DNA of 64,000 nt, taken from an uncultured Christensenella sp. Lineage in GTDB: Bacteria; Bacillota; Clostridia; Christensenellales; Borkfalkiaceae. Shown here one piece after another: positions 1-9,806 of this stretch. The stretch spans positions 1 to 64,000 of the forward strand of contig CAJTNY010000004.1 of the NCBI GenBank assembly GCA_910577875.1, written 5' to 3'. The notes under the pieces were generated by a model, which saw only the letters and a program-made list of their open reading frames with translations, was not told the origin of the DNA and searched no databases. The position numbers and the translations under genes were made by a program. Position 1 is the stretch's first letter; every line of letters starts with the position of its first letter.

Positions 1-77
1 AACTGAAAATTTTCAGTTAGGTATTGTCTATTATTGTAACCTTGCGGTAAGTGATGATTTACTATTTATAAATATAA

Positions 78-113
78 AACAGCCGATAGAGCAATCAAAC
101 TCTATCGGCTGTT
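78..113. terminator. Perfect 14-bp stem-loop
   Basis: The arms are 78-91 (AACAGCCGATAGAG) and 100-113, with an 8-base loop. On the minus strand it is followed by TTATATTT, which fits an intrinsic terminator for minus-strand transcription. On the plus strand the flank is less T-rich. No gene can be assigned to it inside the window. Confidence 0.55.
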
Positions 114-364
114 GCCGTTGTTTAGGTTTATGATGTTCGGCGCAACCTCGTCACCGCAAACTCCGCTTTAAGCCGTTTGTTATTTCAAACGGCAACTTTG
201 CTCCGTTGCGTTTCCTCTTCCCACAAAAATACTTCTTCTTTTTGCGTGAGCCCTATTATGTAACTCTTTCATTTATATACCGCTCGCTTCGGCGGTTTTC
301 CTTATTCCGTCTTAAAGGCGGCTATCCCTATACTATTTAACGGGATTCTTTGTTATTCAATTTT

Positions 365-583
365 TTATTCAGTTGTCTTTGTTGCCTTTCGGCTTGCCAC
401 GTCGCAAAACTCGATTTTCCCGATTAAATGTATCAAAGCGTCGGCAATATCATCGGTAGTAATTTTACCATGTTTAGTTAATTTATCTCCATAAAATAAA
501 AAGTGCGCCAACCGAAATTGACGCACAAAAACGCAAATTCCGATTGTCGCTAAACTAACCTGATACGAATGGGATTTACTCAT
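365..583 (-). CDS. Doubtful small hypothetical protein (72 aa)
   Basis: This is an open frame of 72 codons with no family I recognise. The first half is hydrophobic and aromatic; the second half has a plausible helix around GKITTDDIADALIHLIGK (residues about 40-57). There is no Shine-Dalgarno sequence before the ATG at 583, and it sits alone in a hairpin-rich non-coding region. It may be a remnant or chance frame. The only support is its length and a fairly protein-like second half. Confidence 0.2.
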   Translation of the reverse strand: MSKSHSYQVSLATIGICVFVRQFRLAHFLFYGDKLTKHGKITTDDIADALIHLIGKIEFCDVASRKATKTTE

Positions 584-754
584 TACGATAAAGTTTTAGA
601 ATTTTCATTTTATCAAATTCAAGCATTATCGTAACGTTATATAGAGTTAATTCCTAAAAATAGATAAATACCTCAACAATACGCATAATTTTCGTTCACA
701 CGAGGATTATCGTAATTCCAATAAGAAATAATTACGGTAAGCCTCCGGACGTTT

Positions 755-1615
755 TTATTTATTCCAAATTACCTTCGCTCCGTTTCCGCCAAGCCAATCT
801 TTATTCCATTTTTTAGGAAGTCCGAAAAGCGGTTTTTTTGTTTCGCAATAAATCGTAAGATTGGGACAATCGGCAAACGCACACATATCGATTACCGTTA
901 CTCTTTTAGGAATAAATATCTCCGCAAGAGAAGCACAACCAGAAAATGACCATCTTCCTACAGATACCAAATTTTCAGACAGAGCGGCGCTTTTAAGACT
1001 TATACAGTTTTTAAACGCTCCCTCTCCCACTTCTTGCGTTTTATCGGGAATTACTATGCTCTCGAGAGCGGTACAGTCTTTAAACGCCCACTTCCCTATT
1101 AAAGACGAAGAAGACGGTATTGTTATACTTTTAAGACTTGCACAACCTGAAAACAAATAGTCTTCCACCCCAGATAATCCGTCGGGCAATAATATATCAG
1201 AAAGAGATTTACAACCGGAAAACGCACTGAAACCTATCGACTTAACGCTTTTCGGCAAGGCTATACTTTCAAGCTGCGCGCAGTCCGTAAACGCCCATCT
1301 GCCTATCGAAACAAGACCTTCGGGCAATTTTACGCTCTTTAACTTGCCGCAAAAACGAAACGCTTCGTCATTTATCGCAGTAAGGCCTTCTGGCAGATTA
1401 ACGGCGGAAAGGCTAGAACAGCTTTTGAACGCGCTGAAACCGATGACCTTCAGGCTTTTCGGAAAAGTCGCTTCAACGAGCGTACTTTTTCCCGCAAACG
1501 CGTCGTAACCTATTTTTTCCACTCCTTCGGGGATAACGACTGCCGGAGAGTCGCCGTTGTATTTTTTTAAAACCGCCCCGTCGATTTCAAAATCGTATCT
1601 ATCGTAATCAATCAT
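755..1615 (-). CDS. BspA-like leucine-rich repeat protein, cytoplasmic, last gene of the V-ATPase operon
   Basis: The 286-residue protein is almost entirely LRR_5 (BspA / Treponema-type) repeats: about ten units of roughly 23 residues, each with an AF..C..L core such as SAFKSCSSL, WAFTDCAQL and GAFKNCISL. It begins MIDYDRYDFEI with no signal peptide or membrane segment, unlike most BspA proteins, which are on the surface, so it should stay in the cytoplasm. Its ATG lies 4 bp after the stop of the V-ATPase D subunit, so translational coupling is likely. Such repeats usually bind other proteins; a link to the ATPase is inference from position only. Function unknown. Confidence 0.85.
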   Translation of the reverse strand: MIDYDRYDFEIDGAVLKKYNGDSPAVVIPEGVEKIGYDAFAGKSTLVEATFPKSLKVIGFSAFKSCSSLSAVNLPEGLTAINDEAFRFCGKLKSVKLPEGLVSIGRWAFTDCAQLESIALPKSVKSIGFSAFSGCKSLSDILLPDGLSGVEDYLFSGCASLKSITIPSSSSLIGKWAFKDCTALESIVIPDKTQEVGEGAFKNCISLKSAALSENLVSVGRWSFSGCASLAEIFIPKRVTVIDMCAFADCPNLTIYCETKKPLFGLPKKWNKDWLGGNGAKVIWNK

Positions 1616-1619
1616 AATT

Positions 1620-2240
1620 TTACGCCTTATTCTTTACTTTCATCAGTCTTATTACGGCGGCGCGCTCGTTTTCGTCGAGTTTGCTCTTTATATATTTTAT
1701 AGTTTCTTCGAGCTGGGGAATCATTACGTATTCGAGCGCATTGACGCGCCGTTTATTGCGTTCTATCTCGTCGGCGAGCATTCTTACCGTCTTCTCGGTT
1801 TCCGCAAGTTCAACCATTTTCGGAAGCAGAGCCGCGGCTTTGAATACCGAGCTATCGGCTTCGCTCGTAATTTCAGAATATGCGTATGGCAAACCGCCCG
1901 AGCGCTTTTCGTTTATAAGTTTAACTTTCGGGACTACAACGCCCATAACGCTTACAGTTTCGCATTCTGCTTTGATTGCCTCCGACGGCATTGAAAACGC
2001 TGTTTCTGCACGATATGCAGGCGTTACGGAACGCGCTATGGAAAATTTTCGCAACGTTTCGGAAAGTTCCCTCTCCACTTCATCTCTGAGCCGTTTGTTT
2101 TCTCTTATAAGCGACGAAAAGCGGCGCACCATTTCATCGGACTTATCCTTTAAAAGTTTGTGCCCTCTCGTTGCCGTATTCAGCCGCGCTTTAAGCTTTT
2201 TAAGCTCCATTCGCGTGGGATTTACGTTTAATCTCGTCAT
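1620..2240 (-). CDS. ntpD: V-type ATPase subunit D
   Basis: This is the central rotor shaft, which turns inside the A3B3 head and couples ATP hydrolysis to the membrane ring. The start MTRLNVNPTRMELKKLKARL is the hallmark N-terminus of subunit D, and the 206-residue length is normal. Long N- and C-terminal helices with heptad-like spacing would form the coiled-coil shaft. An in-frame TTG six bases upstream was rejected because AAAGGA (2247-2252) lies 6 nt before the ATG at 2240 and directly touches the TTG. It follows the B subunit by 2 bp and is followed by the LRR gene after 4 bp. Confidence 0.95.
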   Translation of the reverse strand: MTRLNVNPTRMELKKLKARLNTATRGHKLLKDKSDEMVRRFSSLIRENKRLRDEVERELSETLRKFSIARSVTPAYRAETAFSMPSEAIKAECETVSVMGVVVPKVKLINEKRSGGLPYAYSEITSEADSSVFKAAALLPKMVELAETEKTVRMLADEIERNKRRVNALEYVMIPQLEETIKYIKSKLDENERAAVIRLMKVKNKA

Positions 2241-2242
2241 AC

Positions 2243-3625
2243 TCAATCCTTTTTATCGGCTTTCAAGTATTTGTCTATCAACACCTGTTTGATTCGCTTT
2301 AATTCTCCGACGGGGAGAATTTTTAAAAGTTCCCAGCCTATATCGAGCGTTTCCTCGATAGTTCTGTCGGCATTAAAGCCTTGGTTAATATAAAGCTTTT
2401 CAAACTGTTCGGCAAACTTCGCGTAAAGCTTATCGGTATCCGAAAGCGCGGCTTCGCCTAAAATCGCCGAAAGTTCTTTACTCTCCTTCCCGCTAGCGTA
2501 AGCCGCAAACAGCTGGTTCATAGTGTCTGCATGGTCTTCACGCGTTTTGCCTTTGCCTATTCCCTTATCTTTAAGACGCGACAACGACGGCAAAACGTCA
2601 ATCGGAGGATTTATTCCTTTCTTATAGAGGTCTCTTGAAAGAATTATCTGACCCTCTGTAATATATCCTGTAAGATCCGGTATGGGGTGAGTCTTGTCGT
2701 CTTCGGGCATCGTCAGTATGGGTATCTGGGTTATAGACCCCTTACAACCGCGTATTCTGCCCGCGCGCTCGTACATTGTCGCAAGATCGGTATATAGATA
2801 ACCGGGATAGCCGCGGCGTCCCGGAACTTCTCGGCGGGCTGCGGAAACTTCGCGAAGCGCCTCCGCGTAGTTGGTAATATCGGTCATTATTACGAGAACG
2901 TGCATACCGCAAGTAAAAGCGAGATATTCCGCACAAGTTAGCGCCATACGCGGAGTCGCGATACGCTCAACTGCAGGGTCATTCGCAAGATTTGTAAACA
3001 GAACCGTTCTCTCGATAGCCCCTGTCTTCTTAAAATCGTCTATAAAGTACTGCGCCTCCTCGAAAGTTATGCCGATCGCGGCAAACACGACAGCAAACTT
3101 ACTGTCCGTACCCCTCACTTTCGCCTGTCTTGCAATCTGCGCCGCAAGCTCCGCGTGAGGCAGACCGCTCATAGAGAATACTGGAAGTTTCTGTCCTCTT
3201 ACAAGAGTGTTAAGACCGTCTATTGCCGAAACTCCCGTCTGAATAAATTCATCGGGATAATCGCGCGCGGCGGGGTTTATTGGTTCGCCGTTTATATCGA
3301 GAATTTTATCGGGAATTACGGGCACGCCGCCGTCGCGGGGATTGCCCATACCATCGAACACCCTTCCGAGCATATCGGGCGAGCATGCAAGCTGCTGACC
3401 GTGACCAGTGAACCGCGCTTTCGAGCTTGTAATCTGCAAACCCTGGGAATTTTCAAAGAGCTGTACAACGGCTTTGTCGCGGTTGACTTCCAAAACTTTA
3501 CCGTGACGTATCTCGCCGTCGGCACAGACTATGTCAACAAGTTCGTTATAAGTTACACCTTCAACTCCGTCGACGAGCATAAGAGGCCCTACGACTTCGC
3601 GGATTGTCTTATATTCTTTAAACAT
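2243..3625 (-). CDS. ntpB: V-type ATPase subunit B (non-catalytic)
   Basis: This 460-residue subunit alternates with A in the hexameric head. It has the usual beta-barrel start ([19 protein letters not shown]), the nucleotide-fold region with [16 protein letters not shown] in place of a true Walker A, and the conserved [17 protein letters not shown] stretch near residue 245. The degenerate P-loop is normal for the B subunit. The ATG at 3625 overlaps the end of ntpA by 8 bp and has GGAG just upstream. Length and order match the Enterococcus hirae Ntp operon. Confidence 0.97.
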   Translation of the reverse strand: MFKEYKTIREVVGPLMLVDGVEGVTYNELVDIVCADGEIRHGKVLEVNRDKAVVQLFENSQGLQITSSKARFTGHGQQLACSPDMLGRVFDGMGNPRDGGVPVIPDKILDINGEPINPAARDYPDEFIQTGVSAIDGLNTLVRGQKLPVFSMSGLPHAELAAQIARQAKVRGTDSKFAVVFAAIGITFEEAQYFIDDFKKTGAIERTVLFTNLANDPAVERIATPRMALTCAEYLAFTCGMHVLVIMTDITNYAEALREVSAARREVPGRRGYPGYLYTDLATMYERAGRIRGCKGSITQIPILTMPEDDKTHPIPDLTGYITEGQIILSRDLYKKGINPPIDVLPSLSRLKDKGIGKGKTREDHADTMNQLFAAYASGKESKELSAILGEAALSDTDKLYAKFAEQFEKLYINQGFNADRTIEETLDIGWELLKILPVGELKRIKQVLIDKYLKADKKD

Positions 3626-5381
3626 TATCTCCGCCTCCCTGACAAAGCGATTTCATTTCAGCGCTCATAACTTTTAATATCTCGTCAAATTCCGAAAGAT
3701 TGTCTTCTTTTATATATTTTGCGCGTCCGATTTTATCCTTGCACGAACTTGCAAGTATTTCTTCGAGAGGAGCAAAAGCTTCCACCGCTTCCTTGGCGCG
3801 GCTGTTGAATTCGTATATGAGTTTTAACATTAAAAACTGCTTTTTCATCGAAGTGTAAGTATCGATTTCGTCAAATGCGTTCTGGTGCAGGTAATCTTCC
3901 CTTATTATTTTAGCAGTTTCCATAGTAAGCCTGTCTTTGGACGAAAGAGCGTCCATACCCACGAGTCTTACTATCTCGTCAAGCGCGGCTTCCTCCTGCA
4001 ACACCGTCATTATGAACTGGCGGTATTTAAGAAAATCAACGCTCGCGTTTTCGTCGTACCAATCACGCATTTTATCCGCGTAAAGCGAATAACTGATAAG
4101 CCAGTCTATAGCAGGAAAATGTCGCTTGTAAGCAAGAGAAGACGAAAGTCCCCAGAACACTTTTACTATTCTCAGCGTTGCCTGCGAAACGGGTTCCGAA
4201 AGGTCTCCACCCGGGGGAGATACCGCACCTATCGCAGTTACAGAACCCGTGCGTTCCGAAGAGCCGAGTATCTTTACTATGCCAGCGCGCTCGTAAAACT
4301 CAGCAAGACGGCTCGCAAGGTAAGCGGGATACCCCTCGTCACCGGGCATTTCTTCTAAACGTCCGCTCATTTCTCTGAGCGCTTCCGCCCAGCGTGAAGT
4401 AGAGTCTGCCATTATAGCGACGTTATAACCCATATCTCGGAAATATTCGGCAATCGTTATACCTGTGTATATAGAAGCTTCCCTCGCCGCAACGGGCATA
4501 TCGGAAGTGTTTGCTATCAATATAGTGCGCTTCATAAGCGGTTCGCCCGACTTAGGGTCGATAAGTTCGGGAAACTCGTTCAGAACGTCCGTCATTTCGT
4601 TTCCGCGTTCTCCGCAACCGACGTACACGATAATATCCGCGTCCGCCCATTTCGCGAGCTGGTGCTGAACTACCGTTTTACCGCTTCCGAAAGGACCCGG
4701 TACGGACGCAACCCCTCCTCTCGCAACCGGAAACAGCGTATCGATTACTCTCTGTCCCGTTACCATAGGTTTATCGGGAGAAAGTTTTTCACGATAAGGT
4801 CTGCCCTTTCTGACGGGCCATTTTCTGAGCATACTTACAGCTTTTCTGCCCGATGCGGTCTTAATAACGGCTACGGTATCCTCAATGGTGAAATCGCCCT
4901 TTTCAACCGAAACCACCGTACCTTCGATTCCGTTAGGTACTAAAATTCTGTGCTCTATTATTTCAGTTTCGCGAACGGTGCCGAGAATATCTCCTTCCTT
5001 TACTTCGTCACCCTCTTTTACGCGCGGAGAAAAAGTCCATTTCTTTTCTCTATCGAGATTGTTTACGGAAACTCCTCTCGAAATACGCGAACCGTATTTA
5101 AAGTACAGCGTAGTCAAAGGACGTTGGATACCGTCAAATATTCCCGATACAAGTCCGGGAGCCAGCTCAACGGAAAGAGGTTCGCCGGTAGACGTTACTT
5201 CCTCGCCCGGACCTAAACCGGAAGTTTCCTCGTAGACCTGTATCGAAGCTTTATCTCCTCTGAGTTCGATGACTTCGCCTATCAGTCCTTTCTGCGAAAC
5301 GTGTACGACGTCGTACATTTTGCAGTCTGCCATTCCTTCGGCTATTATAAGAGGTCCTGAAATTTTTACTGTTTTACCCAT
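3618..5381 (-). CDS. ntpA: V-type ATPase subunit A (catalytic)
   Basis: This 587-residue catalytic subunit hydrolyses or makes ATP in the cytoplasmic head. The Walker A motif GPFGSGKT is near residue 231, followed by [11 protein letters not shown], which carries the catalytic Glu of this family, and the Walker B region [17 protein letters not shown]. The non-homologous bulge domain typical of subunit A lies around residues 115-200. The start is supported by GGGAGGAG about 10 nt upstream. It overlaps ntpB by 8 bp, and a 57-bp gap separates it from ntpF upstream. Confidence 0.97.
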   Translation of the reverse strand: MGKTVKISGPLIIAEGMADCKMYDVVHVSQKGLIGEVIELRGDKASIQVYEETSGLGPGEEVTSTGEPLSVELAPGLVSGIFDGIQRPLTTLYFKYGSRISRGVSVNNLDREKKWTFSPRVKEGDEVKEGDILGTVRETEIIEHRILVPNGIEGTVVSVEKGDFTIEDTVAVIKTASGRKAVSMLRKWPVRKGRPYREKLSPDKPMVTGQRVIDTLFPVARGGVASVPGPFGSGKTVVQHQLAKWADADIIVYVGCGERGNEMTDVLNEFPELIDPKSGEPLMKRTILIANTSDMPVAAREASIYTGITIAEYFRDMGYNVAIMADSTSRWAEALREMSGRLEEMPGDEGYPAYLASRLAEFYERAGIVKILGSSERTGSVTAIGAVSPPGGDLSEPVSQATLRIVKVFWGLSSSLAYKRHFPAIDWLISYSLYADKMRDWYDENASVDFLKYRQFIMTVLQEEAALDEIVRLVGMDALSSKDRLTMETAKIIREDYLHQNAFDEIDTYTSMKKQFLMLKLIYEFNSRAKEAVEAFAPLEEILASSCKDKIGRAKYIKEDNLSEFDEILKVMSAEMKSLCQGGGDNV

Positions 5382-5438
5382 AAAAGAAAATCTCCTCCCG
5401 CAAGCTTGTATTCCCTGCGCGGAATATAATTAAATATC

Positions 5439-5759
5439 TCAGCTGTTGAATAAAATATCCACGCCGAGCGCGCGTTCCATCGCGTTTCTCAAGAGCTCTG
5501 TCCCGTGTCCCGTGCTTCCGTTTTTAGAAGGCACGCTCAATATCAACGGATAAGGTTGTTCGTCGAAGCGCTTTAAAAACTCCGCCAGCGGTCTTGCAAG
5601 CTCTTCCGTGAGAAATATAATCTGATAGTCTCTGGCTATCTTTCTGATAGTATCTCGCGCTTTCGTTTCGTTTTCCGCGGGAAACGCGGATACACCGACG
5701 GCTTTGAAAACCATTATGTAGTCGCCATCGCCGACTATTGCCATTTTGCCTGAACTCAT
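5439..5759 (-). CDS. ntpF: V-type ATPase subunit F
   Basis: This small Rossmann-like subunit (106 aa) binds the D shaft as part of the rotor. The start MSSGKMAIVGDGDYIMVFKAVG is the expected first strand and loop (IGD..-GF-..G in the family), and a later FLTEELARPLAEFL segment fits the central helix. The position between C and A matches the standard order. GGGGAGG lies only 4-5 nt before the ATG; the next Met (residue 6) would be 15 nt further and lose part of the first strand. In the E. hirae naming scheme this subunit is called NtpG. Confidence 0.88.
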   Translation of the reverse strand: MSSGKMAIVGDGDYIMVFKAVGVSAFPAENETKARDTIRKIARDYQIIFLTEELARPLAEFLKRFDEQPYPLILSVPSKNGSTGHGTELLRNAMERALGVDILFNS

Positions 5760-5772
5760 AACACCTCCCCGC

Positions 5773-6741
5773 CTATCTCAACCTTCTCTTTATTTCGTTG
5801 CCGCTCATTCCGGCGAGCAGACATACGAAAAGAATTCTGACGTTAGCGTTCTCCGCACGGCGTCTGAAAACGTAATACAAAAAAGGCTGGTTAGCTTTCA
5901 GTTCGTGCCGTCTTCCCGAAAAATATTCCGTTTCGAAACTTTCCGAAAACCTTTCCGCTTCGGTTAAAGGCATTCCCATAGCCGACGCCTCGAAACATTT
6001 TTTTACGAACTTCTCATAACCCGTACCATCGAACGAATGTAATGCCTTTTCCTTATCCTCGTAAAAAAGTTTTTTAAGCTGTTCTTTCGACAGTTTACCG
6101 CAATCCGCAAAGTTATTTTCCGCGCTTTCAATACTGCCCGAACGCAATGCGGTTAAAATATTAGCCGTATCCGCTTTTATTGTCAGCAGTTTCTTCAAAA
6201 TCGGATGTTTAAAACAGGCTTGTTTTAAATGGATAAATTTCGCCTTTTCGAAAATATTTCCTATCACCGCGCCAGAAACAGCAGTCTCGCTTTCCGTAAA
6301 CAGCTTTACCGCTTCTTCGACCGCTTTTGAAAGAATTTTGCCGAGCGGAGCGTAATTACCGTCCGATATGCAGCTCGCAATTACGGATACGGGAATCAAA
6401 CCTTCAGGTGCGAGGAGTTTTTCGGGGTTGAGTTTCAGACAGTGCGCTTTTAAGAGAGCTTTTGCGTTATGAAAATCGTTAGGAGAAAGCAGATATTCCA
6501 ATTCCGCGTTCGACGGGGCGTATTCACGGATAAAAGCGTCCGTATCAGCCTCGTCAGCTGAAACTAGTTTTTCGAATTCGTATACAGACGAAATTTCCGC
6601 TCCTTTGCCGAACCCAATCTCAAATAGCGCGCGCAAAGCTTCCTCCGCGTCCGTTTCGCAAAGTTTATATATCCTATCTTTTAATAGATATTTCTCTCTT
6701 ACGGCTATTACGCCGTTCGTGTAAGCTGCGTCTTTACCCAT
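5773..6741 (-). CDS. ntpC: V-type ATPase subunit C
   Basis: This 322-residue subunit is homologous to the yeast d subunit and sits between the membrane ring and the DF shaft. It is largely helical, with the characteristic YLLSPNDFHNAKALLKAH segment (residues about 83-100). The remaining sequence is diverged, as is usual for this subunit, so the call rests on that segment, the length and the position between E and F in the operon. AAGGT lies about 9 nt before the ATG. Confidence 0.9.
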   Translation of the reverse strand: MGKDAAYTNGVIAVREKYLLKDRIYKLCETDAEEALRALFEIGFGKGAEISSVYEFEKLVSADEADTDAFIREYAPSNAELEYLLSPNDFHNAKALLKAHCLKLNPEKLLAPEGLIPVSVIASCISDGNYAPLGKILSKAVEEAVKLFTESETAVSGAVIGNIFEKAKFIHLKQACFKHPILKKLLTIKADTANILTALRSGSIESAENNFADCGKLSKEQLKKLFYEDKEKALHSFDGTGYEKFVKKCFEASAMGMPLTEAERFSESFETEYFSGRRHELKANQPFLYYVFRRRAENANVRILFVCLLAGMSGNEIKRRLR

Positions 6742-6776
6742 TATTTAAACCTTATATAATCGAATTTAACAGCGAA

Positions 6777-7346
6777 TTAGTTGAAAATCAGCAACGCAAT
6801 TTCCGCCTGATGCTCTTCGCGGTCAGCCGCTAATAGAGAACCGTAGGAAAGATTTTTATCGGAATTTTTCCCGCACAGCGTAAACCCGCCGTCTATCTTT
6901 GCCGGCTTTGCAGACTGTTTCAAATTCTTCTCTTTGACAACGGGAAGCTTCATAACTTCCTGCGCATAACGGTAATTTTCCGCAAAATTTATATCGTCTC
7001 CGTTATCGGCGTAAGAGTTTAAAAGTTTTTCCGCAAGATACAGCGCCGTCGATTTATCGAGAGACACTAAATTATCGAGCGCGCGTGCGTAAATTTCGTC
7101 TATAACAGCGCGTCTTTCGCCGAGCGCGATTTTTGAACCGTCTAGACGCGCCGAAGCGGCTTGACCGTCGAAAATACCCTTGACGCGCGCATCGATTTCG
7201 GCTTGCGTGCCTATCTTATTCCTTTCGGCGCGTAAAGTAGCTTCTCTGACCGTGACGGCGGCTTTTTTTTCCGCATCTTCTATTATCGCGCGCGCTTCCT
7301 GTTCAGCGTCTGATATTATCCTGTCAACAATTGACTTTTCGCTCAT
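6777..7346 (-). CDS. ntpE: V-type ATPase subunit E (peripheral stalk)
   Basis: This is one of the two peripheral-stalk subunits (189 aa). The N-terminal 80 residues are a long charged helix rich in Ala and Glu (for example DAEQEARAIIEDAEKKAA) that would pair with the G/H subunit encoded first in the operon. The C-terminal half is a small alpha/beta domain that binds the top of the A3B3 head. It follows subunit K by 10 bp. The Shine-Dalgarno is a modest AAGGCGG. Confidence 0.9.
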   Translation of the reverse strand: MSEKSIVDRIISDAEQEARAIIEDAEKKAAVTVREATLRAERNKIGTQAEIDARVKGIFDGQAASARLDGSKIALGERRAVIDEIYARALDNLVSLDKSTALYLAEKLLNSYADNGDDINFAENYRYAQEVMKLPVVKEKNLKQSAKPAKIDGGFTLCGKNSDKNLSYGSLLAADREEHQAEIALLIFN

Positions 7347-7356
7347 AGTTTCCGCC

Positions 7357-7800
7357 TTAAAGCATTATAGAAATGATAAGTCCCAAAATAGCGTAGAACT
7401 CTATCATTGCGGGATATATTATAAGTTTACCGCCGAGCGACTCCTGTTTGCCTACCGCGTAAATACAGTTAGCCGAAGACTTGCCCTGGAAAATACCCGT
7501 CACAAGTCCCGATAAAGCCATAGGCAGTACTTTTCCGAGCAACGCCCAGCCCTGTGCGGCGACCATTCCGTCGACAAGCGACGAAGAAGCTATAATGCCG
7601 ATAATAAAGCCGTAAATACCCTGTGTTGCGGGAAGTAGAACGAGCACAAGAACTTTGCCGAACTTTTTAGGGTCTTCGCCCAAAACGCCCGCCGCCGCGC
7701 TTCCGGTTTTATAAAGTCCGATTGCCGAACCTATTCCGCAAAGAAGCACGCAGATTGCAATTCCGATTATACCGATAGCATAACCACTGGTTATATTCAT
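7357..7800 (-). CDS. ntpK: V-type ATPase subunit K (Na+-type rotor proteolipid)
   Basis: This 147-residue rotor subunit has four membrane helices in two c-like hairpins. The first hairpin carries LPATQGIYGF and the second carries GIFQGK and AMIEFYAILG with the ion-carrying Glu. Residues L56, T59, Q60, Q105 and E134 line up, with a constant offset of 5, with the Na+ ligands described for E. hirae NtpK (L61, T64, Q65, Q110, E139), so I infer a Na+ pump or Na+-driven ATP synthase. GGAGG precedes the ATG. It lies between subunits I and E. Confidence 0.96.
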   Translation of the reverse strand: MNITSGYAIGIIGIAICVLLCGIGSAIGLYKTGSAAAGVLGEDPKKFGKVLVLVLLPATQGIYGFIIGIIASSSLVDGMVAAQGWALLGKVLPMALSGLVTGIFQGKSSANCIYAVGKQESLGGKLIIYPAMIEFYAILGLIISIML

Positions 7801-7829
7801 AATAAACCTCCATTTATTCCAAATTGATT

Positions 7830-9806
7830 TTAACCGTTCAGATAAATATATTTATGTTTCGAACCGAGAGGAGCGAAAAGCTCTCCCTCGCCTTCGTAGA
7901 ACCTTCCGTAAAACTCTACGTACTGCAATCGCGCGTCGTGGATATACGCGCCGAGAAGACCTATCGCAAGGTTAAACGCGTGACCTATAAGCATAAGAAC
8001 GACGCCGAGAATAACAAGTCCCGCGTTTCCGCTGAACAGCATTCCTACTCCGCCGTTCATACCCGTTACAGCGTATCCCGATATAATCTGCGCTATGACC
8101 GCGCCCGACAACATAAGTCCGTAAAGCCTCGCATAGCTCAGCACGTCGGAAGCGAAGTTTATAACTCCGTAAGCAGCGCCGAAGCCTTTCGTGAATTTAC
8201 CTAAAATTTTTTCTTTCCTGCCCGCCGTAAGCATTGCAATCAAAAGCATAGCTCCCGCGGTAATTCCGCCGATGTAAGCGAGTACCATGAGATTAAAATC
8301 GTCTATAAGACCGACTATCGCAAGCCCGACTCCAGCAGTAAACAAAGCCCAGACAATTCCGTCGAATAGACCGTCCGAAACCTTACCGCGCCGCCAGCAC
8401 TGAACTGATTTGCATACGTAACCAACACAAAGCTGTACTACTCCTATCAAAAGGCTGATTATAAGCACGGCGGGAATTTTAATACCCATCAAGCTCCACA
8501 TATCACCCTGAGCGTCGGGCATAACCGCGCTTTTAAACACAGGCAGACCGAATAACGAATTAAATAAAAAGCCCCATATAACCGCAAAAATTCCGCCTGT
8601 GGCGAAAACTCCCGCAAGTCTTTTCATACCCGTATCGCGCTTCGTTCTGAAATAGACGAAACCGCCCAAAACAGTCATAAGAAGCCCGTAGCCTATATCG
8701 CCCATTATGAAACCGAGGAAAACGCTGTAAAAGAACGCCATAATAGTATTGGGGTCGAATTCTCCGTAGCGCACGGGCGAATACATATTCGTTATGGCCT
8801 CAAAGTTTTTAATTACTTTGTTGTTCTTTAAAAGCGTCGGCGGAACTTCATCGTCGGCTGGTTTTGAAAATTCGAAATAAACCGCGTTCGTGACTTCCTC
8901 AACCGCGTTCTTTATCCGTTCTTCACACTCTTTCGGGATGTACGCCTCCAAAAGAAAAGTCGTCTGCGTCGCCCTTAATTTTTCGGATAACTCCGCTTTT
9001 TCAAGTTCAAACGAAAGATAATCACTGTAAATTTTTATATCGCGGATACGGTTTTTAAGCGAATAAGCACTCTCCGCGTTCGATTTGATTTCTTTTTTTA
9101 TTTCGGCTTCGCGCTTTCTAAGCAATTTATAAAATTCCCGACCCGTGCGCCCGTCGTTAAAAGGACATACGGTAAACCCCGCTTCCTGCAACGTCTTTTC
9201 CGTATCCTGTACAACAGAATTATGATACGCGGTAAACAACAAACATTCTCCGCCGTATTCCGCAAGGACTCTGAAAACAAAAAGCTCGTTTTCCGCAATG
9301 TTGGCAACAGCTTTTTGCGGAAGCGTTCCCAAACGGAATTTCGTATGCTCGGTGCCACGGATATTCAAAGGATAATCCAGACAAGAATATATTTGCGCCG
9401 AAGAAATCGTGCGTCTGAGTTTATTGAGTTCGGAAACAAGTTCCTTTTCCTTGCTGTAAATCGAATCGGTTTTATTTACGAGCGCGGCGATTTCGTCTTT
9501 CATATCTTTGGCGGCCATAAACTGCGAATAGGAAACCTCGAATCCGTCTTTAAATTCATCGTCGGGTTTAATCTTATTTTCCTTAACGTATGAGTTTACT
9601 GCGTACAAAAGCCGCTCCAACGCCGTTTCAGTCTTAACAAGATTTAAACGCAGATTTTCGCAATCCGACGTAAGCACCGAAGTATTCTCAGCTTCGTAAT
9701 GCATCTTAATCTCAGTTGCACCGGTACGTTGTAAAGCGTTTAAAAGCGCATCTTTCTCGTAAGCCATTCCTGCGAGATTAAGTTTAACCATCTCAGCAAC
9801 CGCCAC
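7830..9806 (-). CDS. ntpI: V-type ATPase subunit I (membrane stator)
   Basis: This is the a-type stator subunit (658 aa) forming the ion half-channels against the K ring. The N-terminal half (residues 1-330) is a long helical cytoplasmic arm with coiled-coil content; the C-terminal half has about seven or eight membrane helices, including the typical FFYSVFLGFIMGDIGYG stretch and the conserved SYARLYGLMLSGA helix with the key Arg. The start is a GTG at 9806: GGAGG (9814-9818) sits 7 nt upstream, while the ATG at 9791 would be 22 nt away. It overlaps the preceding G/H gene by 14 bp. Confidence 0.95.
   Translation of the reverse strand: MAVAEMVKLNLAGMAYEKDALLNALQRTGATEIKMHYEAENTSVLTSDCENLRLNLVKTETALERLLYAVNSYVKENKIKPDDEFKDGFEVSYSQFMAAKDMKDEIAALVNKTDSIYSKEKELVSELNKLRRTISSAQIYSCLDYPLNIRGTEHTKFRLGTLPQKAVANIAENELFVFRVLAEYGGECLLFTAYHNSVVQDTEKTLQEAGFTVCPFNDGRTGREFYKLLRKREAEIKKEIKSNAESAYSLKNRIRDIKIYSDYLSFELEKAELSEKLRATQTTFLLEAYIPKECEERIKNAVEEVTNAVYFEFSKPADDEVPPTLLKNNKVIKNFEAITNMYSPVRYGEFDPNTIMAFFYSVFLGFIMGDIGYGLLMTVLGGFVYFRTKRDTGMKRLAGVFATGGIFAVIWGFLFNSLFGLPVFKSAVMPDAQGDMWSLMGIKIPAVLIISLLIGVVQLCVGYVCKSVQCWRRGKVSDGLFDGIVWALFTAGVGLAIVGLIDDFNLMVLAYIGGITAGAMLLIAMLTAGRKEKILGKFTKGFGAAYGVINFASDVLSYARLYGLMLSGAVIAQIISGYAVTGMNGGVGMLFSGNAGLVILGVVLMLIGHAFNLAIGLLGAYIHDARLQYVEFYGRFYEGEGELFAPLGSKHKYIYLNG

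Larger units (their letters stand above)
1..754. other. Hairpin-rich region with little or no coding
   Basis: No convincing gene lies here except a doubtful 72-codon frame at 365-583. The stretch has several inverted repeats: a short palindrome at 3-16, a 14-bp stem at 78-113, an 8-bp stem at 172-193 (GCCGTTTG, loop TTATTT), a 5-bp stem at 279-296 followed by TTTT, and a 7-bp stem at 711-736 just past the LRR gene stop. The last could end the V-ATPase operon, but no T-run follows it on the minus strand. Confidence 0.5.
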
